From Myxococcales bacterium (GTDB lineage: Bacteria; Myxococcota_A; Polyangia; Polyangiales; Polyangiaceae): a DNA stretch of 64,000 nt. Numbering within the stretch: the first letter of the stretch is position 1; every line of letters begins with the position of its first letter. The stretch spans positions 1 to 64,000 of the forward strand of contig SECP01000041.1 of the NCBI GenBank assembly GCA_004193285.1. The letters run 5' to 3'. Positions 51,578-60,431 of the stretch are shown here, one piece after another. The translations under genes and the position numbers were made by a program. The notes beneath the pieces were generated by a model. That model did not search any database. It was not told the DNA's origin and saw only the letters and a list, made by a program, of their open reading frames with translations.

Positions 51578-52017
51578 TTTCGAGTGTCGAGCAGGAGGGT
51601 CACGGGGCCGTCGTTCGTGAGCGAAACCGCCATATGGGTGCGAAAGCGGCCCGTCTCCACGCGGACGCCCAAGCCTCGGCAAGCCGTGCAAAAGGCTTCG
51701 AACAAAGCTTCCGCGCGCACCGGCTCCATCGCGCCCACGAAGCTCGGTCGTCGTCCGCGGCTGGTATCGCCGAACAGCGTGAACTGGGATACTGCCAACA
51801 CCGCGCCCCCGACGTCCCGCAAGCTCTTGTTCATTTTGCCGGCGTCGTCCTCGAAGATGCGCAGATTCACGACCTTGTCCGCCAGGGCGGTCGCGTCCGC
51901 CGCGTCGTCTTCGCTGCCGACGCCGACCAGCACGCACGAGCCGAGAGCAATCTTGCCGGTCAGCTCGCCCTCGGAGAGCACCTCTGCCTGCGTCACCCGC
52001 TGCACGACCGCTCGCAT
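51574..52017 (-). CDS. dtd: D-aminoacyl-tRNA deacylase
   Basis: 147 aa, family length. Removes D-amino acids (and Gly mischarged on tRNA-Ala) from tRNAs. MRAVVQRVTQAEV opening, the SQFTLFGDTSRGRRPSF active-site segment and the cross-subunit NDGPVTLLLD motif are all present. ATG 52017 overlaps the kinase stop as TGATG; the longer frame to the right is rejected. Middle gene of a kinase-dtd-DUF4112 unit. Confidence 0.93.
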   Translation of the reverse strand: MRAVVQRVTQAEVLSEGELTGKIALGSCVLVGVGSEDDAADATALADKVVNLRIFEDDAGKMNKSLRDVGGAVLAVSQFTLFGDTSRGRRPSFVGAMEPVRAEALFEAFCTACRGLGVRVETGRFRTHMAVSLTNDGPVTLLLDTRK

Positions 52018-54248
52018 CACTCGCTCGCTTGGTTTTTGGCAGATATGCCGCGCAGCTTGCTCGCGGCGCTGAACACGTACTCGGCGCTGCCGAGCGTCGC
52101 TTCCGCTTTTTGATGGCGCATCTGCTGGCACGCGGCGGTCCAGCTCGTCGTCTCGTAGGTGGTGGAGGTGCTGAGCTTGCGACCGCGCTTGGACCGCTTC
52201 ACTACCTTGTTTGCCTGAACCGAAATCTCACAGCTCTCGTGGATGACGATCAAGTCCGGCTGCGCTTTGAAGGTTTGGGCCAAGAGCGCGACGACGGAAG
52301 CCTTACTGCGCTCCACGCCGTCCAGCTTTACCTTGTCGTCGAGCAAATCCGAGAGGGCGGCGGAGTCATGCTGATTGAGAGCGTTTTCTAGCTTTTTGAG
52401 CACGTTCGACGTGGAGGACATGAACTTGGACTGCAAGTTCTTGCTGGCCATGCCGATGCTGCGCTCACAGCACAGGCCAATGTCCTGCTCGCTGCCGCTC
52501 GGCACCACCTTGCGCTCGCCGCAGGCGCCTCCGCCGCGCTCCACGACCCCGCTCGCGTCCACGCTGTCGGTGAGCGAGCGATCTTTGGCGACCTCCGGGT
52601 GCGCTGCGCACGCGAGCTGCCACTGTGACTCCGTGCACAAGCTGAGCCCGATCTCTCCGCAAGCGCGGAACGCGCGGTCCAAGCTCAGCGCCGGATCCGG
52701 ACGCCTCACGACCCGAAAGCCCTCGAGCCAGAGCCCGCTGCCTTCCAAAGTTCCCGCCGCTACTTGTCGGAACTGCGCGCCCGGCCATGGTGCGCCCACC
52801 GGCGTAGCCGGGGCCGGCGGTGGGGGAGAAGCGGCGGCTCCGCTCACGCTCGCGGGCGGCGGCGGTAGAAGCGGCGCGGGCGGCGTCACGATTTGCGGAG
52901 CCTGCGAGCTGTCCAGCGCCGGCACGCTGCCGCGGGGCGCCCCCACCGCGCCGGAGGGCTCCGGCACCGCCACGCCATGCGGCTTTTGACTGAGGTACAT
53001 GGCGGCCGCGGTGGCGCCGCCCGCCGCTAGCAAAGCGACGCCCAGAAAGCTGACGAGCCGGCTTCTTTTGGGAGGAGTGGTGGGGCGGTGCGTGTCCGCG
53101 CGGACCCCTTGCGAGGAGCTGAGCTCCGTCGGCGCGCTCGCGGCCTCCCGGGGGGGCTCGAAGCTGGGGGGCGCGCTGCGGTCCGGGCTGGAAGCGGAGA
53201 AACCGCCGCTCATCGAGAAGGGCGCAGCGGCGAGCCCCGAGTTGCCGCTGATCTCGCGGGTAGGGCGCGAGTCGTCCACCTTGGGAGGGCGGAGGGTGAG
53301 CCGCTCTGGCTCATGCTTGGTGGCGGCGACCAAAGCGTCCCAAAATGCTTGCGCGTTCGGGTAGCGCTCGCGCGGATCCACCGACAATGCCGTTGCCAGC
53401 ACCGCCTCTACTCCGTCGCCCGGATCGAAGCCGCGGCCGCGCAGCGTCGGGCGGACGAGCTTGTCCGAAGCGGCCACGAAGAGCTGCGCCGCGTCCGTGC
53501 CGTCCAGCGCTGGCGAGCCGAGCACGACTTCTACGAACACCAGCGCGAGCGCGAACACGTCTGTCCATGGCCCGGTCGCGCCGAAGCGGCGGCTGAACTG
53601 CTCCGGCGCGCCATAGCGAGCGGTGAACGCCTGCACCGTCCCGCCCGTCTCCTCGAACGCGCGGGTCACGCTGTCCGACTCCGCCAGCACCTTGGCGATG
53701 CCGAAATCCAGCACCTTGATGGTGCGCTTGCCCGCCACCTCGACCAAAAACATGTTGGCCGGCTTGATGTCGCGGTGGGCGATGCCCATGCCATGCGCAA
53801 CGCCAAGCGCGCGAACCGCGCCCTCCAAGAGCTCGAGCGCCTCACCCAGGCTCCGCCCGCCCGCGTCCTTCTGGCGACGCTGCAGCAAGTCTCGGTCGAG
53901 CGGTGTGCCTTCGAGCCATTCCAGGACCAGATAAGGGGTCCAGATCTTGCTCGGCGAGACGACCGCCCCGACATCCAGCGCCTGCACCACCCCGGTGGTG
54001 GCACGCGACAGCTGCAAAAGGAGTCGCCCTTCCGCGACCAGGCTGTCCCGAAAGCGGTCGCGGTCACCGCCCTGCAGCTCCTTGGGCAGCTTCAAGCATT
54101 TCAGCGCCACCTTCTCCTCGAAGCCGAGGTGGTGCGCGCGGTACACGATGCCGAAGCCCCCGTGCCCGACCACTTCATCGACGCGGTACTTGCCGTCGAC
54201 GGTGGCGCCGACCCACCCAAAGGGGTCGTCTTCCGAGGGCGTGCTCAT
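52017..54248 (-). CDS. Transmembrane Ser/Thr protein kinase with SUMF1-like and NTF2-like C-terminal regions
   Basis: 743 aa. Kinase at about 12-285: Gly loop GHGGFGIVYRA, VALKCL, HRDIKPAN, DFGIAKVL, with a less usual activation loop TARYGAPEQF. A Ser/Pro linker and one TM near 380-400 follow. The extracytoplasmic part has a short SUMF1/FGE-like piece (FRACGEIGLSLCTESQWQLAC) with a Cys-rich end near residues 505-600, then an NTF2/SnoaL-like region (VLKKLENALNQHDSAALSDLLDD) to the end. ATG 54248 chosen over the longer frame. Divergent from the ferredoxin gene. Confidence 0.88.
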   Translation of the reverse strand: MSTPSEDDPFGWVGATVDGKYRVDEVVGHGGFGIVYRAHHLGFEEKVALKCLKLPKELQGGDRDRFRDSLVAEGRLLLQLSRATTGVVQALDVGAVVSPSKIWTPYLVLEWLEGTPLDRDLLQRRQKDAGGRSLGEALELLEGAVRALGVAHGMGIAHRDIKPANMFLVEVAGKRTIKVLDFGIAKVLAESDSVTRAFEETGGTVQAFTARYGAPEQFSRRFGATGPWTDVFALALVFVEVVLGSPALDGTDAAQLFVAASDKLVRPTLRGRGFDPGDGVEAVLATALSVDPRERYPNAQAFWDALVAATKHEPERLTLRPPKVDDSRPTREISGNSGLAAAPFSMSGGFSASSPDRSAPPSFEPPREAASAPTELSSSQGVRADTHRPTTPPKRSRLVSFLGVALLAAGGATAAAMYLSQKPHGVAVPEPSGAVGAPRGSVPALDSSQAPQIVTPPAPLLPPPPASVSGAAASPPPPAPATPVGAPWPGAQFRQVAAGTLEGSGLWLEGFRVVRRPDPALSLDRAFRACGEIGLSLCTESQWQLACAAHPEVAKDRSLTDSVDASGVVERGGGACGERKVVPSGSEQDIGLCCERSIGMASKNLQSKFMSSTSNVLKKLENALNQHDSAALSDLLDDKVKLDGVERSKASVVALLAQTFKAQPDLIVIHESCEISVQANKVVKRSKRGRKLSTSTTYETTSWTAACQQMRHQKAEATLGSAEYVFSAASKLRGISAKNQASE

Positions 54249-54311
54249 CGAAGGCCCAGCAAAACACATTGTTGACGGTGGGGCCAACGCCGACCATGTT
54301 CAGCCTGCTCC

Positions 54312-54614
54312 ATGGCCACCCTCGTCTTCGTCGCAAATCGCTTCGGCGCAGAAAAGCGCATCGATGTGCCCGAGGGGGGTGAGGTCGTGGACATCTGCGA
54401 TCACTACTTCGCCCCCATCCCGTTTTCCTGCCGCTCCGCAAGCTGCGGCACGTGTCAGGTGGAGGTCCTCGAGGGCGAAGACTTGCTGGAGCCGCCGAAC
54501 GCCGAAGAGGCCGACCTCATCCCGCTGCTGGGGGGGAAAGGCCGGCTCGCCTGCCAGGCCCGCGTGCGCCCCAACGTGGAGGGCGTCATCAAGCTCAAAA
54601 GCGTGCTTGTCTGA
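54312..54614 (+). CDS. [2Fe-2S] ferredoxin
   Basis: 100 aa plant-type/adrenodoxin-like ferredoxin fold. Iron ligands in FSCRSASCGTCQVEVLEG (C-x4-C-x2-C near residues 38-46) and the fourth Cys in RLACQARV near residue 80. A single-domain electron carrier, possibly for the Rieske oxygenase or a P450 elsewhere. ATG start, 63 bases from the divergent kinase start. Confidence 0.92.
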   Translation: MATLVFVANRFGAEKRIDVPEGGEVVDICDHYFAPIPFSCRSASCGTCQVEVLEGEDLLEPPNAEEADLIPLLGGKGRLACQARVRPNVEGVIKLKSVLV

Positions 54615-54994
54615 CGCAGGCGAGTAGGGCTGCCGGGCGTGACCAGAGGCTCTTGCTTTGCGGCGTCATGGGCTCGATAGCTGGCGGTGTTCAACGACCT
54701 GACTCGTCGTTTTGCTGGTCCATCGCCGGCCTACCTCGCCCTCACGGTGCGGTGGCAGTGCAACCAGCCGCTGCCGGGCTTCGCACCCCGCGTGCCTCGC
54801 CGTTTTGGAGCAACGACGCCATTCCGAGAGCACACGCGGAGCCCTCGCACCAGCGAGAGCCTTGTCCGCTAGCGACGGCTCGCTACGCAGCAGCGTGAAA
54901 AACGTAGACGAGCCAGAGCTCTCTCGCTTTTCGACCTAGAGCGCCCTGCGCCCCGGCGCCTGGCGATCAGTGTCGCGGCGCCCGATCCTGAGCG
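54615..54994. other. Intergenic region between ferredoxin and HNH nuclease genes
   Basis: About 380 bases. Small frames here (for example around 54687-54872) have no domain and no ribosome site. No strong terminator or RNA gene seen. Confidence 0.4.
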
Positions 54995-56236
54995 TCACGA
55001 CGCACGCTGGCAGACGCGCGCGGTGAGCCGCTCCAGGCAGTGGCGCAGCAACTGATCGACCGGTGCCTCCGTCACCAACTCGCGCCGCGCTTCCGCAAGC
55101 GCGCGCCGCACCTCGCCTTCGCCAAATCCGAGGCCCCGAAGCGCCTGAAATGCCTGGCGATGCCCCCAGGACGACAGGGAAGACGGCGCGCCGCCGTACG
55201 GAGTCCCGTCCGCATGCTGAAACACCCGCTCCTGCCTCTCATCCTCCGTCACCAGGAGCGTGCCTTCGTGAACTGCGCGGTGGTGCGCGCCGCAAAGCGT
55301 GACCAGGTTCTCCTGACGGTGGTCGCCGCCGTCCGCTTGGGACCGCACGTGATGAATGTCTACGAATCGTGCGTGGGTGCAGCCCGGTACGCGACAGCGA
55401 TGTCGGTCGCGACGCAGCACCGCGCGCCGCACGGCAGGCGGCACTTGTTGAGTCGCACGCGTCGGTGAATGTGGCGGAGAGGCGCCCACGTGGGCGTCCG
55501 GTAGTCGCTGCGCATCGCAATCGGCCATGGCGGTGACGGTCGGGGAGACGTCGATGAGCTCACCGTCAGCAACCTGCCTGGCTCGCTGGCAGCCTTCGCA
55601 AACCTCCAGCGCCACCTGGTAGCTCGCCCGGCCGTCATCGACAGGACCACCCAGAACGTGACGTGCGAGCAAAAGCAACAGAGCGTCGTCATCGAGGTGT
55701 TCACCCGCTTCTCGCTGCAGCATGGCCATGGCGTCGCGAAAGCTGGCCAATGTTTCCCCCGATACTTCGAAGCGGAGCACGTGCCGCTGCTGCGTTGGCT
55801 CGACCGGCGAGTCCGGCAGCGAGCCCGGGCGCCGACCAGAAACGAGCTTCTCCACTTCGCGAACGGTGAGCCCGCTCGCACTCTCTAGCCAAATGCCCTC
55901 GGTTTTGGGCGTCGCGACCCGCGTCAGCTCACGCGCGTGGCTGTACTTCAGCGTGCCCCGTCGTAGCCCACGCGCGGTCTCCGGCAAACGCTGGAGGGCC
56001 TCCGCCACGCGAAGCTTGTCGTGCGTGACGCGCGGGGCGTAGCCGAGCAAGCGCTCCACGTATTCCGTGAAGCTGCCGTAACCGAAGTGCCCGTGCACGT
56101 TCGACCGGCGCGCGGCGAGGAGCAGAGCGCCTTCCTCGAAGTCGAGCTGCGCGCGCGTCTTCGCGTGAGCCTCCAGCGCTTGATGCGCGATTTGCCACGA
56201 TGCCTTCGCTTCACCAGGATGCGCCGCATTCAGCAT
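54995..56236 (-). CDS. HNH endonuclease with DUF222-like N-terminal region
   Basis: 413 aa. HNH site near residues 285-330: RCRVPGCTHARFVDIHHVRSQADGGDHRQENLVTLC with zinc Cys pairs and HH, followed by GAHHRAVHEG. The N-terminal half (LLAARRSNVHGHFGYGSFTEYVERLLG, LRRGTLKYSHARELTRV, LTVREVEKLV) is the helical part common in the multi-copy HNH proteins of myxobacteria and actinobacteria. The C-terminal AFQALRGLGFGEGEVRRAL resembles a RuvA-C-like UBA helix bundle. ATG start. DNA target and role unknown; it may belong to a mobile or defence-like family. Confidence 0.85.
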   Translation of the reverse strand: MLNAAHPGEAKASWQIAHQALEAHAKTRAQLDFEEGALLLAARRSNVHGHFGYGSFTEYVERLLGYAPRVTHDKLRVAEALQRLPETARGLRRGTLKYSHARELTRVATPKTEGIWLESASGLTVREVEKLVSGRRPGSLPDSPVEPTQQRHVLRFEVSGETLASFRDAMAMLQREAGEHLDDDALLLLLARHVLGGPVDDGRASYQVALEVCEGCQRARQVADGELIDVSPTVTAMADCDAQRLPDAHVGASPPHSPTRATQQVPPAVRRAVLRRDRHRCRVPGCTHARFVDIHHVRSQADGGDHRQENLVTLCGAHHRAVHEGTLLVTEDERQERVFQHADGTPYGGAPSSLSSWGHRQAFQALRGLGFGEGEVRRALAEARRELVTEAPVDQLLRHCLERLTARVCQRAS

Positions 56237-56442
56237 CGCTCAGAAGTAGCACGATGATTTTCAAGCCGCGCAGTGCCCCGCTGCCGCGACTCTGACGGTC
56301 GGAACGACTTTCGAGCTGCTCCAGCTCATGAACCGACGCGAGAGCGAACGCGGCTCGTCGCAAACGACAAGATGAGAGGACAGCGCCGCGTGCCGCGAAG
56401 AGGTCGCAAAAATATCGTCAATCGAAATCGGAGGTTTAGAGC

Positions 56443-56480
56443 GGGTACATAGGTGCCAAATCGGACCGGGTACATAGGTG
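56443..56480. repeat. Direct repeat GGGTACATAGGTG (two copies)
   Basis: Exact copies at 56443-56455 and 56468-56480, just upstream of the decayed IS481-type transposase. Consistent with insertion-sequence end sequence, perhaps two element ends lying together. Confidence 0.6.
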
Positions 56481-56513
56481 ACACGTTTTGCAATGACGTG
56501 AAGCCTGGCGGGC

Positions 56514-56770
56514 ATGCCTTTGAAGGAGACGTCACCTATGAACGAGCGGATGAAGTTGGTGGCAGCGATGCGGGAGGCCGAAGAGAGCTTTGGCGAGCTC
56601 TGTGAGCGCTTCGGAATCAGCATAAAATACGGTTAAAAATGGAGGGAGCGCTACGGGGCTGGTGGCGTGCAGGGTCTCGTGGATCGGTCACGGGCACCGC
56701 GCTCGCATCCACACGCGGTGTCGCCGGAGGTGGTGCAACTGCTTGAGACGGCGCGCATGGATCGCACGCT
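56514..56770 (+). pseudogene. Decayed IS481-family transposase fragment
   Basis: The frame from ATG 56514 reads MPLKETSPMNERMKLVAAMREAEESFGELCERFGIS then runs to a TAA at about 56632, just after KYG. After the stop the same frame continues with KWRERYGAGGVQGLVDRS and PRSHPHAVSPEVVQLLETAR, the N-terminal HTH part of IS481 transposases, where SRKTGYKW is expected. The Tyr codon TAC has become TAA. The DDE integrase core is missing, so it is a truncated remnant. Confidence 0.8.
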
Positions 56771-57006
56771 AAAGGCGGAAACAGCTCGGCCGCCGGCTGG
56801 CAGCATGCGCGCGCAGCAGACCTGTGGGTCGTCACTCGAGTCCGCCCACGTGGGCGGACGTCGAGAGACAAAGCGCCCGTATCTCCCTTTCGATGGGCCT
56901 GTCGCTCGTCTCGAAGTCGGAGGCGCACAGCTACCGCCGTACAGTCCAGCGGCCGAGTGACGGCACGGGAGCGCTGCCGTGATGCGCTGCGAGGCGGGGG
57001 CAGCCC
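56771..57006. other. Remnant DNA between IS481 fragment and EEP gene
   Basis: About 235 bases with no credible gene. Together with 56237-56513 it frames the transposase fragment and probably contains further insertion-sequence debris. Confidence 0.4.
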
Positions 57007-57885
57007 CTACTTGGGCGCCATGCTGAGGTCGCACGCGACGCCGAAGTGATCCGAAGCCCACACGGTGCCGGTGGAGCCGGGGACGGCTTCCGTGAAGGCG
57101 AGGCGCACGTTGCTGGGCTCGCCGCGCATCTGCTTGTCCGGACCACGAACGAAGATGTAGTCGATGCGGCGGTTGGGCTCGCCGTTCTTGAGCGCGTATT
57201 CGTTGCTGCGAGCGTAGGTGTAGCCGGGGCTGGCGGGCTGCGCGTATTCCCACGCGTCTGCGAAGTACACGCTTCGGTTGTCCAGCACGTGCTCACCGCG
57301 CAGGAAGCGGATCTCGTCCGCGCTGGGCGCGGCGTTGAGGTCGCCCATCAAGATCGGAGGGAGGAAGTCCGACTCTACGGGCGAGAGCACGAGGATGCGC
57401 TCGGCGATGTACACGGCTTGTTTGACGCGCACGATGCCGTGGTGCAGCTTCCAGTTGAGGTGGGTCACGAAGACGGGCAAGCGGCCCCAGGGGGTCTCCA
57501 GCACCGTATAGAGGAGTGAGCGCGTCTCCCCGCTGTCTGCCCCCGGTAGGCGGAAGGTGCGGCTGTCCAGAATCTTGTAGCGGGTGAGCAGCGCGTTGCC
57601 GAACTTGAGCCCGCCGGAATAGTCCGCCGCGACGCCGTAGGCCACGTTGTAGCCGAGGCCTTCCGCGATCTCGACCGCTTGGCAGTTGTCTGGCGCGGGC
57701 GCGGGCGGGTTCTGCTCGTCCGGAATGAAGCGCAGCACTTCCTGCAAACCGAGCACGTCCGGCGAAAGCTCTTGCAGTTGCTTTCTGATGAGCGGGAGCC
57801 GTTCTGCCCAGGGCCCTGCTTTGTTCCAGATATTGAGGGTGCTGACCGAGAGCTTGTCCAAGGCGCTTACGTCTCCGGAATTCAC
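57007..57885 (-). CDS. Endonuclease/exonuclease/phosphatase (EEP) family hydrolase
   Basis: 292 aa metal-dependent phosphodiesterase. EEP motifs in order: TLNIWNK, LGLQEVL (metal Glu), VTHLNW, MGDLNAAPSADEI (catalytic Asp/Asn), RRIDYIFV, and ASDHFGVACDL (catalytic His). No signal peptide or TM is seen, so it may be cytosolic or non-classically placed. Members include DNases, sphingomyelinase-like and inositol phosphatases; substrate not determined. ATG start at 57885. Divergent from glucokinase. Confidence 0.88.
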   Translation of the reverse strand: MNSGDVSALDKLSVSTLNIWNKAGPWAERLPLIRKQLQELSPDVLGLQEVLRFIPDEQNPPAPAPDNCQAVEIAEGLGYNVAYGVAADYSGGLKFGNALLTRYKILDSRTFRLPGADSGETRSLLYTVLETPWGRLPVFVTHLNWKLHHGIVRVKQAVYIAERILVLSPVESDFLPPILMGDLNAAPSADEIRFLRGEHVLDNRSVYFADAWEYAQPASPGYTYARSNEYALKNGEPNRRIDYIFVRGPDKQMRGEPSNVRLAFTEAVPGSTGTVWASDHFGVACDLSMAPK

Positions 57886-57942
57886 GAGCGTATCACAGGA
57901 GCAAACGCTCCTGGCCGCCCTCGGAGCGACGCCCCCTCAACC

Positions 57943-57970
57943 TTGAATTTGGCGGCGGCTCGGTTACTGT
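57943..57970 (+). promoter_or_regulatory. Putative glucokinase promoter with very short leader
   Basis: TTGAAT (57943-57948), 16-base spacer, TACTGT (57965-57970), nine bases before the ATG. The TCCGCC after the -10 recurs in other genes here. Read-out is probably near-leaderless. Confidence 0.4.
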
Positions 57971-57979
57971 CCGCCGCCC

Positions 57980-58861
57980 ATGCTTATTGGAGTCGATTTC
58001 GGCGGTACGGCGGTCAAGGCCGGGCTCGTGGACGGCGGAGAGGTGGTCCGGAGCACATCCACCGCGACGCGCCTCGACCGGGGCCCGACGGAGATTTTGG
58101 ATGCGATCGCCAGCACGGTGCTCGCTCTCACGCCCAAGCCGGAGGCAGTTGGGGTAGCGATCCCGGGCGAGGTGAACTCGGAGGGGCGCTGCTGGCGGCT
58201 CGCCAACGTGCCCGGTTTCGAGGACGTATCGATCGGGGAGGAGCTCTCCAAGCGGCTCTCTTGCCCCATCGCGGTCGAGAACGATGCCACCACCGCCGCG
58301 CTCGGTGAGCAGCTGTATGGTCACGGGCGCCAGCACCCCAGCTTTTTGATGGTGACGCTCGGAACCGGCGTCGGCGGCGGGCTCGTGATTGGGCAGCAGC
58401 TGTACCCTGGCTCCAACGGCTTCGCCGCGGAGATAGGCCACAACAACGTGGACTCTTCGGCGGACGCGCCGGTGTGCGCTTGCGGCCAGCGCGGCTGCAT
58501 CGAGGCGTTTGCGGGCACCAAGGCGCTCCTGAGGCGCTTCGCGGAGCTTGGCGGTACCGCGACCGAGGTGCTGCCCATCTCGGTCAGCGCGCGACGCGGC
58601 GAGGAGGCGGGCAAGAAGACGTTCGAGATGATGGGGCGCGCGCTCGGCAAGGGCTTGGCCGTGATCCAAAACGTGCTGGATCTGAACGCGATCGTCTTTT
58701 CGGGAGGCATCTCGGCTTCGTTCGATTTGATCGAGCAGCACATCCGCGCCGGGCTGCGCGAAAACGTGTTTGGCAAGCCGCCGGGCGAGGTGCCGCTCCT
58801 GGTGAGCGAGCTGGGCGAGCGCGCAGGCGTGATTGGCGCCGCGCACCTCACGACCCTCTGA
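57980..58861 (+). CDS. ROK-family glucokinase
   Basis: 293 aa sugar kinase that phosphorylates glucose with ATP. ATP loop GVDFGGTAVKAGLV, ENDATTAALGE with catalytic Asp near residue 103, LGTGVGGGLVIG, EIGHNNV, and the ROK zinc motif CACGQRGCIEAFAG near 168-181. ATG start. It begins a run with the quinone reductase (6 bases downstream) and pairs functionally with glycogen phosphorylase at the window end. Confidence 0.92.
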   Translation: MLIGVDFGGTAVKAGLVDGGEVVRSTSTATRLDRGPTEILDAIASTVLALTPKPEAVGVAIPGEVNSEGRCWRLANVPGFEDVSIGEELSKRLSCPIAVENDATTAALGEQLYGHGRQHPSFLMVTLGTGVGGGLVIGQQLYPGSNGFAAEIGHNNVDSSADAPVCACGQRGCIEAFAGTKALLRRFAELGGTATEVLPISVSARRGEEAGKKTFEMMGRALGKGLAVIQNVLDLNAIVFSGGISASFDLIEQHIRAGLRENVFGKPPGEVPLLVSELGERAGVIGAAHLTTL

Positions 58862-58867
58862 GGTAGC

Positions 58868-59848
58868 ATGAAAGCCGTCGTCTTCGAGCAAAGCGGCGGC
58901 CCCGAGGTGCTGCGTCTCGCAGAGGTACCGGCGCCGACCCCGGGCGAGCACGAGCTGCTGATAGACGTGCACGCGACCGCGCTCAACCGCGCTGACTTGC
59001 TGCAGCGCCGCGGCCTTTACCCGCCGCCTCCAGGTGCGAGCGCGCTGCTCGGCCTGGAGTGTAGCGGCGTCGTCGTGCAAGTGGGGCCAGGCGTCACGCG
59101 CGCGGCGGTGGGTGACAGGGTGATGGCGCTGCTGGCGGGAGGCGGCTACGCGGAGCGCGTCGTCGTGCACGAGGGCATCGCGCTGCCAGTGCCGGAGAGG
59201 CTCTCGCTCGAGGACGCAGCGGCGGTGCCGGAGGCTTTCCTCACCGCCAGCGAGGCGCTCCTGGTGGAGGCAGAGCTGCGCGCCGGGCAAAGTGTGCTCG
59301 TGACCGCCGCCGGCAGCGGTGTGGGCAGCGCCGCGATTCAGATCGCCAAGCTACGAGGCGCGTTCGTGATCGGCTCCGCGAGCGCTCCCAAGCTCTCGGC
59401 CGTTCGCGCGCTCGGGGCCGACCTCGCGCTGGATCGCGAGCGAGAGGACTTCGTGGAGGCACTGCGAGCGGCGACGAGCGGGCGCGGCGTCGATGCGATC
59501 GTGGACTTCGTCGGCGGCAGTGCGCTACCGCGTCATCAGAGCTGCCTCGCGGAGCGCGGGCGCTTGGTCGCAATCGGCCTCTTGGGCGGCGCAACGGGGG
59601 CGCTGGATCTGGGCCGGCTGCTCATGAAGCGGCAGCAAGTGCGCGGCTTGGTCATGCGCACGCGCAGCACGCTAGAAAAGCTCGAGCTCGTCGAGCGCTT
59701 TCGGCGTGAGCTGCTACCGGCGGTGGCAGACGGCCGGCTCGCCCCTCGGCTAGATCAGATCTTCCCACTTTCGGCCGTCGTCGCCGCCCACGAGCGGATG
59801 GAGCAAAACCAGAGCCTGGGCAAGATCGTGCTACGTGTGAAGGAGTGA
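58868..59848 (+). CDS. NAD(P)H:quinone oxidoreductase, zinc-independent MDR family
   Basis: 326 aa medium-chain reductase. ALNRADLLQRRGLYPPPPGASALLGLECSG is the PIG3/QOR opening; nucleotide-binding VLVTAAGSGVGSAAIQIAKL near 139-158; GRGVDAIVDFVGG near 205. No zinc-binding Cys set is seen. Reduces quinones or enones with NADPH. ATG start 6 bases after glucokinase; stop overlaps the next GTG start. Confidence 0.88.
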   Translation: MKAVVFEQSGGPEVLRLAEVPAPTPGEHELLIDVHATALNRADLLQRRGLYPPPPGASALLGLECSGVVVQVGPGVTRAAVGDRVMALLAGGGYAERVVVHEGIALPVPERLSLEDAAAVPEAFLTASEALLVEAELRAGQSVLVTAAGSGVGSAAIQIAKLRGAFVIGSASAPKLSAVRALGADLALDREREDFVEALRAATSGRGVDAIVDFVGGSALPRHQSCLAERGRLVAIGLLGGATGALDLGRLLMKRQQVRGLVMRTRSTLEKLELVERFRRELLPAVADGRLAPRLDQIFPLSAVVAAHERMEQNQSLGKIVLRVKE

Positions 59849-60414
59849 AGGTGCTCCGACACGTGTGGGGTGCGCTGAAGCTCGAGCTCATTGTCGCGCT
59901 CAAGACGTTTGGCATCGCTTGGGGTGTGCTCACCGCGGCCCTGCTCGTGCTGACCCTCGTCAACGAGTCCCGCAGCGCTCGGGACGTGGCCGGGCTGCTG
60001 ACGATCGGTGTGCTGATTTGCGCCGTGTACACGCTCTGGCCGGCGGTAGCCGTGGCGACATGCCGCAGCGCCTACCGACTGCTGGGAATTGGCGCCTTCG
60101 TCGGGGCGCTTTTGATCGTGCTCGGCATCCTCACGTCTTTGGTGCTGTTTCGAAACGTACTGTTCTCGCTCGTCCTCGAGATTTTCTCGGTCCTGTCGGT
60201 GTCAGGGCCATGCGGCGGTCACGTGCCCGCACTGGCGCTCTTTTGCTTGGCCGCGGCGCTGCTGGGCTCGCCCGGCAGCTGGTGGGCGCTGGCGAAGCTG
60301 TTTCTGGCCATCAGCGGCGCGATTTTTCTCGGGGCAGTTCCAGGGGTGCTGCTCTGGCTCGCGCTCATCATGCGCAAACTGGCAAAGCTAGCGTCCTCTG
60401 CCATTTCGCGTTAA
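59845..60414 (+). CDS. Small multi-pass membrane protein, unknown function
   Basis: 189 aa, GTG start overlapping the quinone reductase stop. Hydrophobic helices near 18-37, 45-70, 80-112, 122-140 and 145-177 fill nearly the whole chain, with little outside the membrane. No family recognised. Likely cotranscribed with glucokinase and the reductase. Confidence 0.65.
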   Translation: MKVLRHVWGALKLELIVALKTFGIAWGVLTAALLVLTLVNESRSARDVAGLLTIGVLICAVYTLWPAVAVATCRSAYRLLGIGAFVGALLIVLGILTSLVLFRNVLFSLVLEIFSVLSVSGPCGGHVPALALFCLAAALLGSPGSWWALAKLFLAISGAIFLGAVPGVLLWLALIMRKLAKLASSAISR

Positions 60415-60431
60415 TAGCTGGCCAAAATACT

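Noticed and set aside
57893..59290. 465-codon minus-strand frame opposite glucokinase and quinone reductase
   Set aside because: Spans two well-supported genes on the other strand; composition typical of antisense GC-rich frames.
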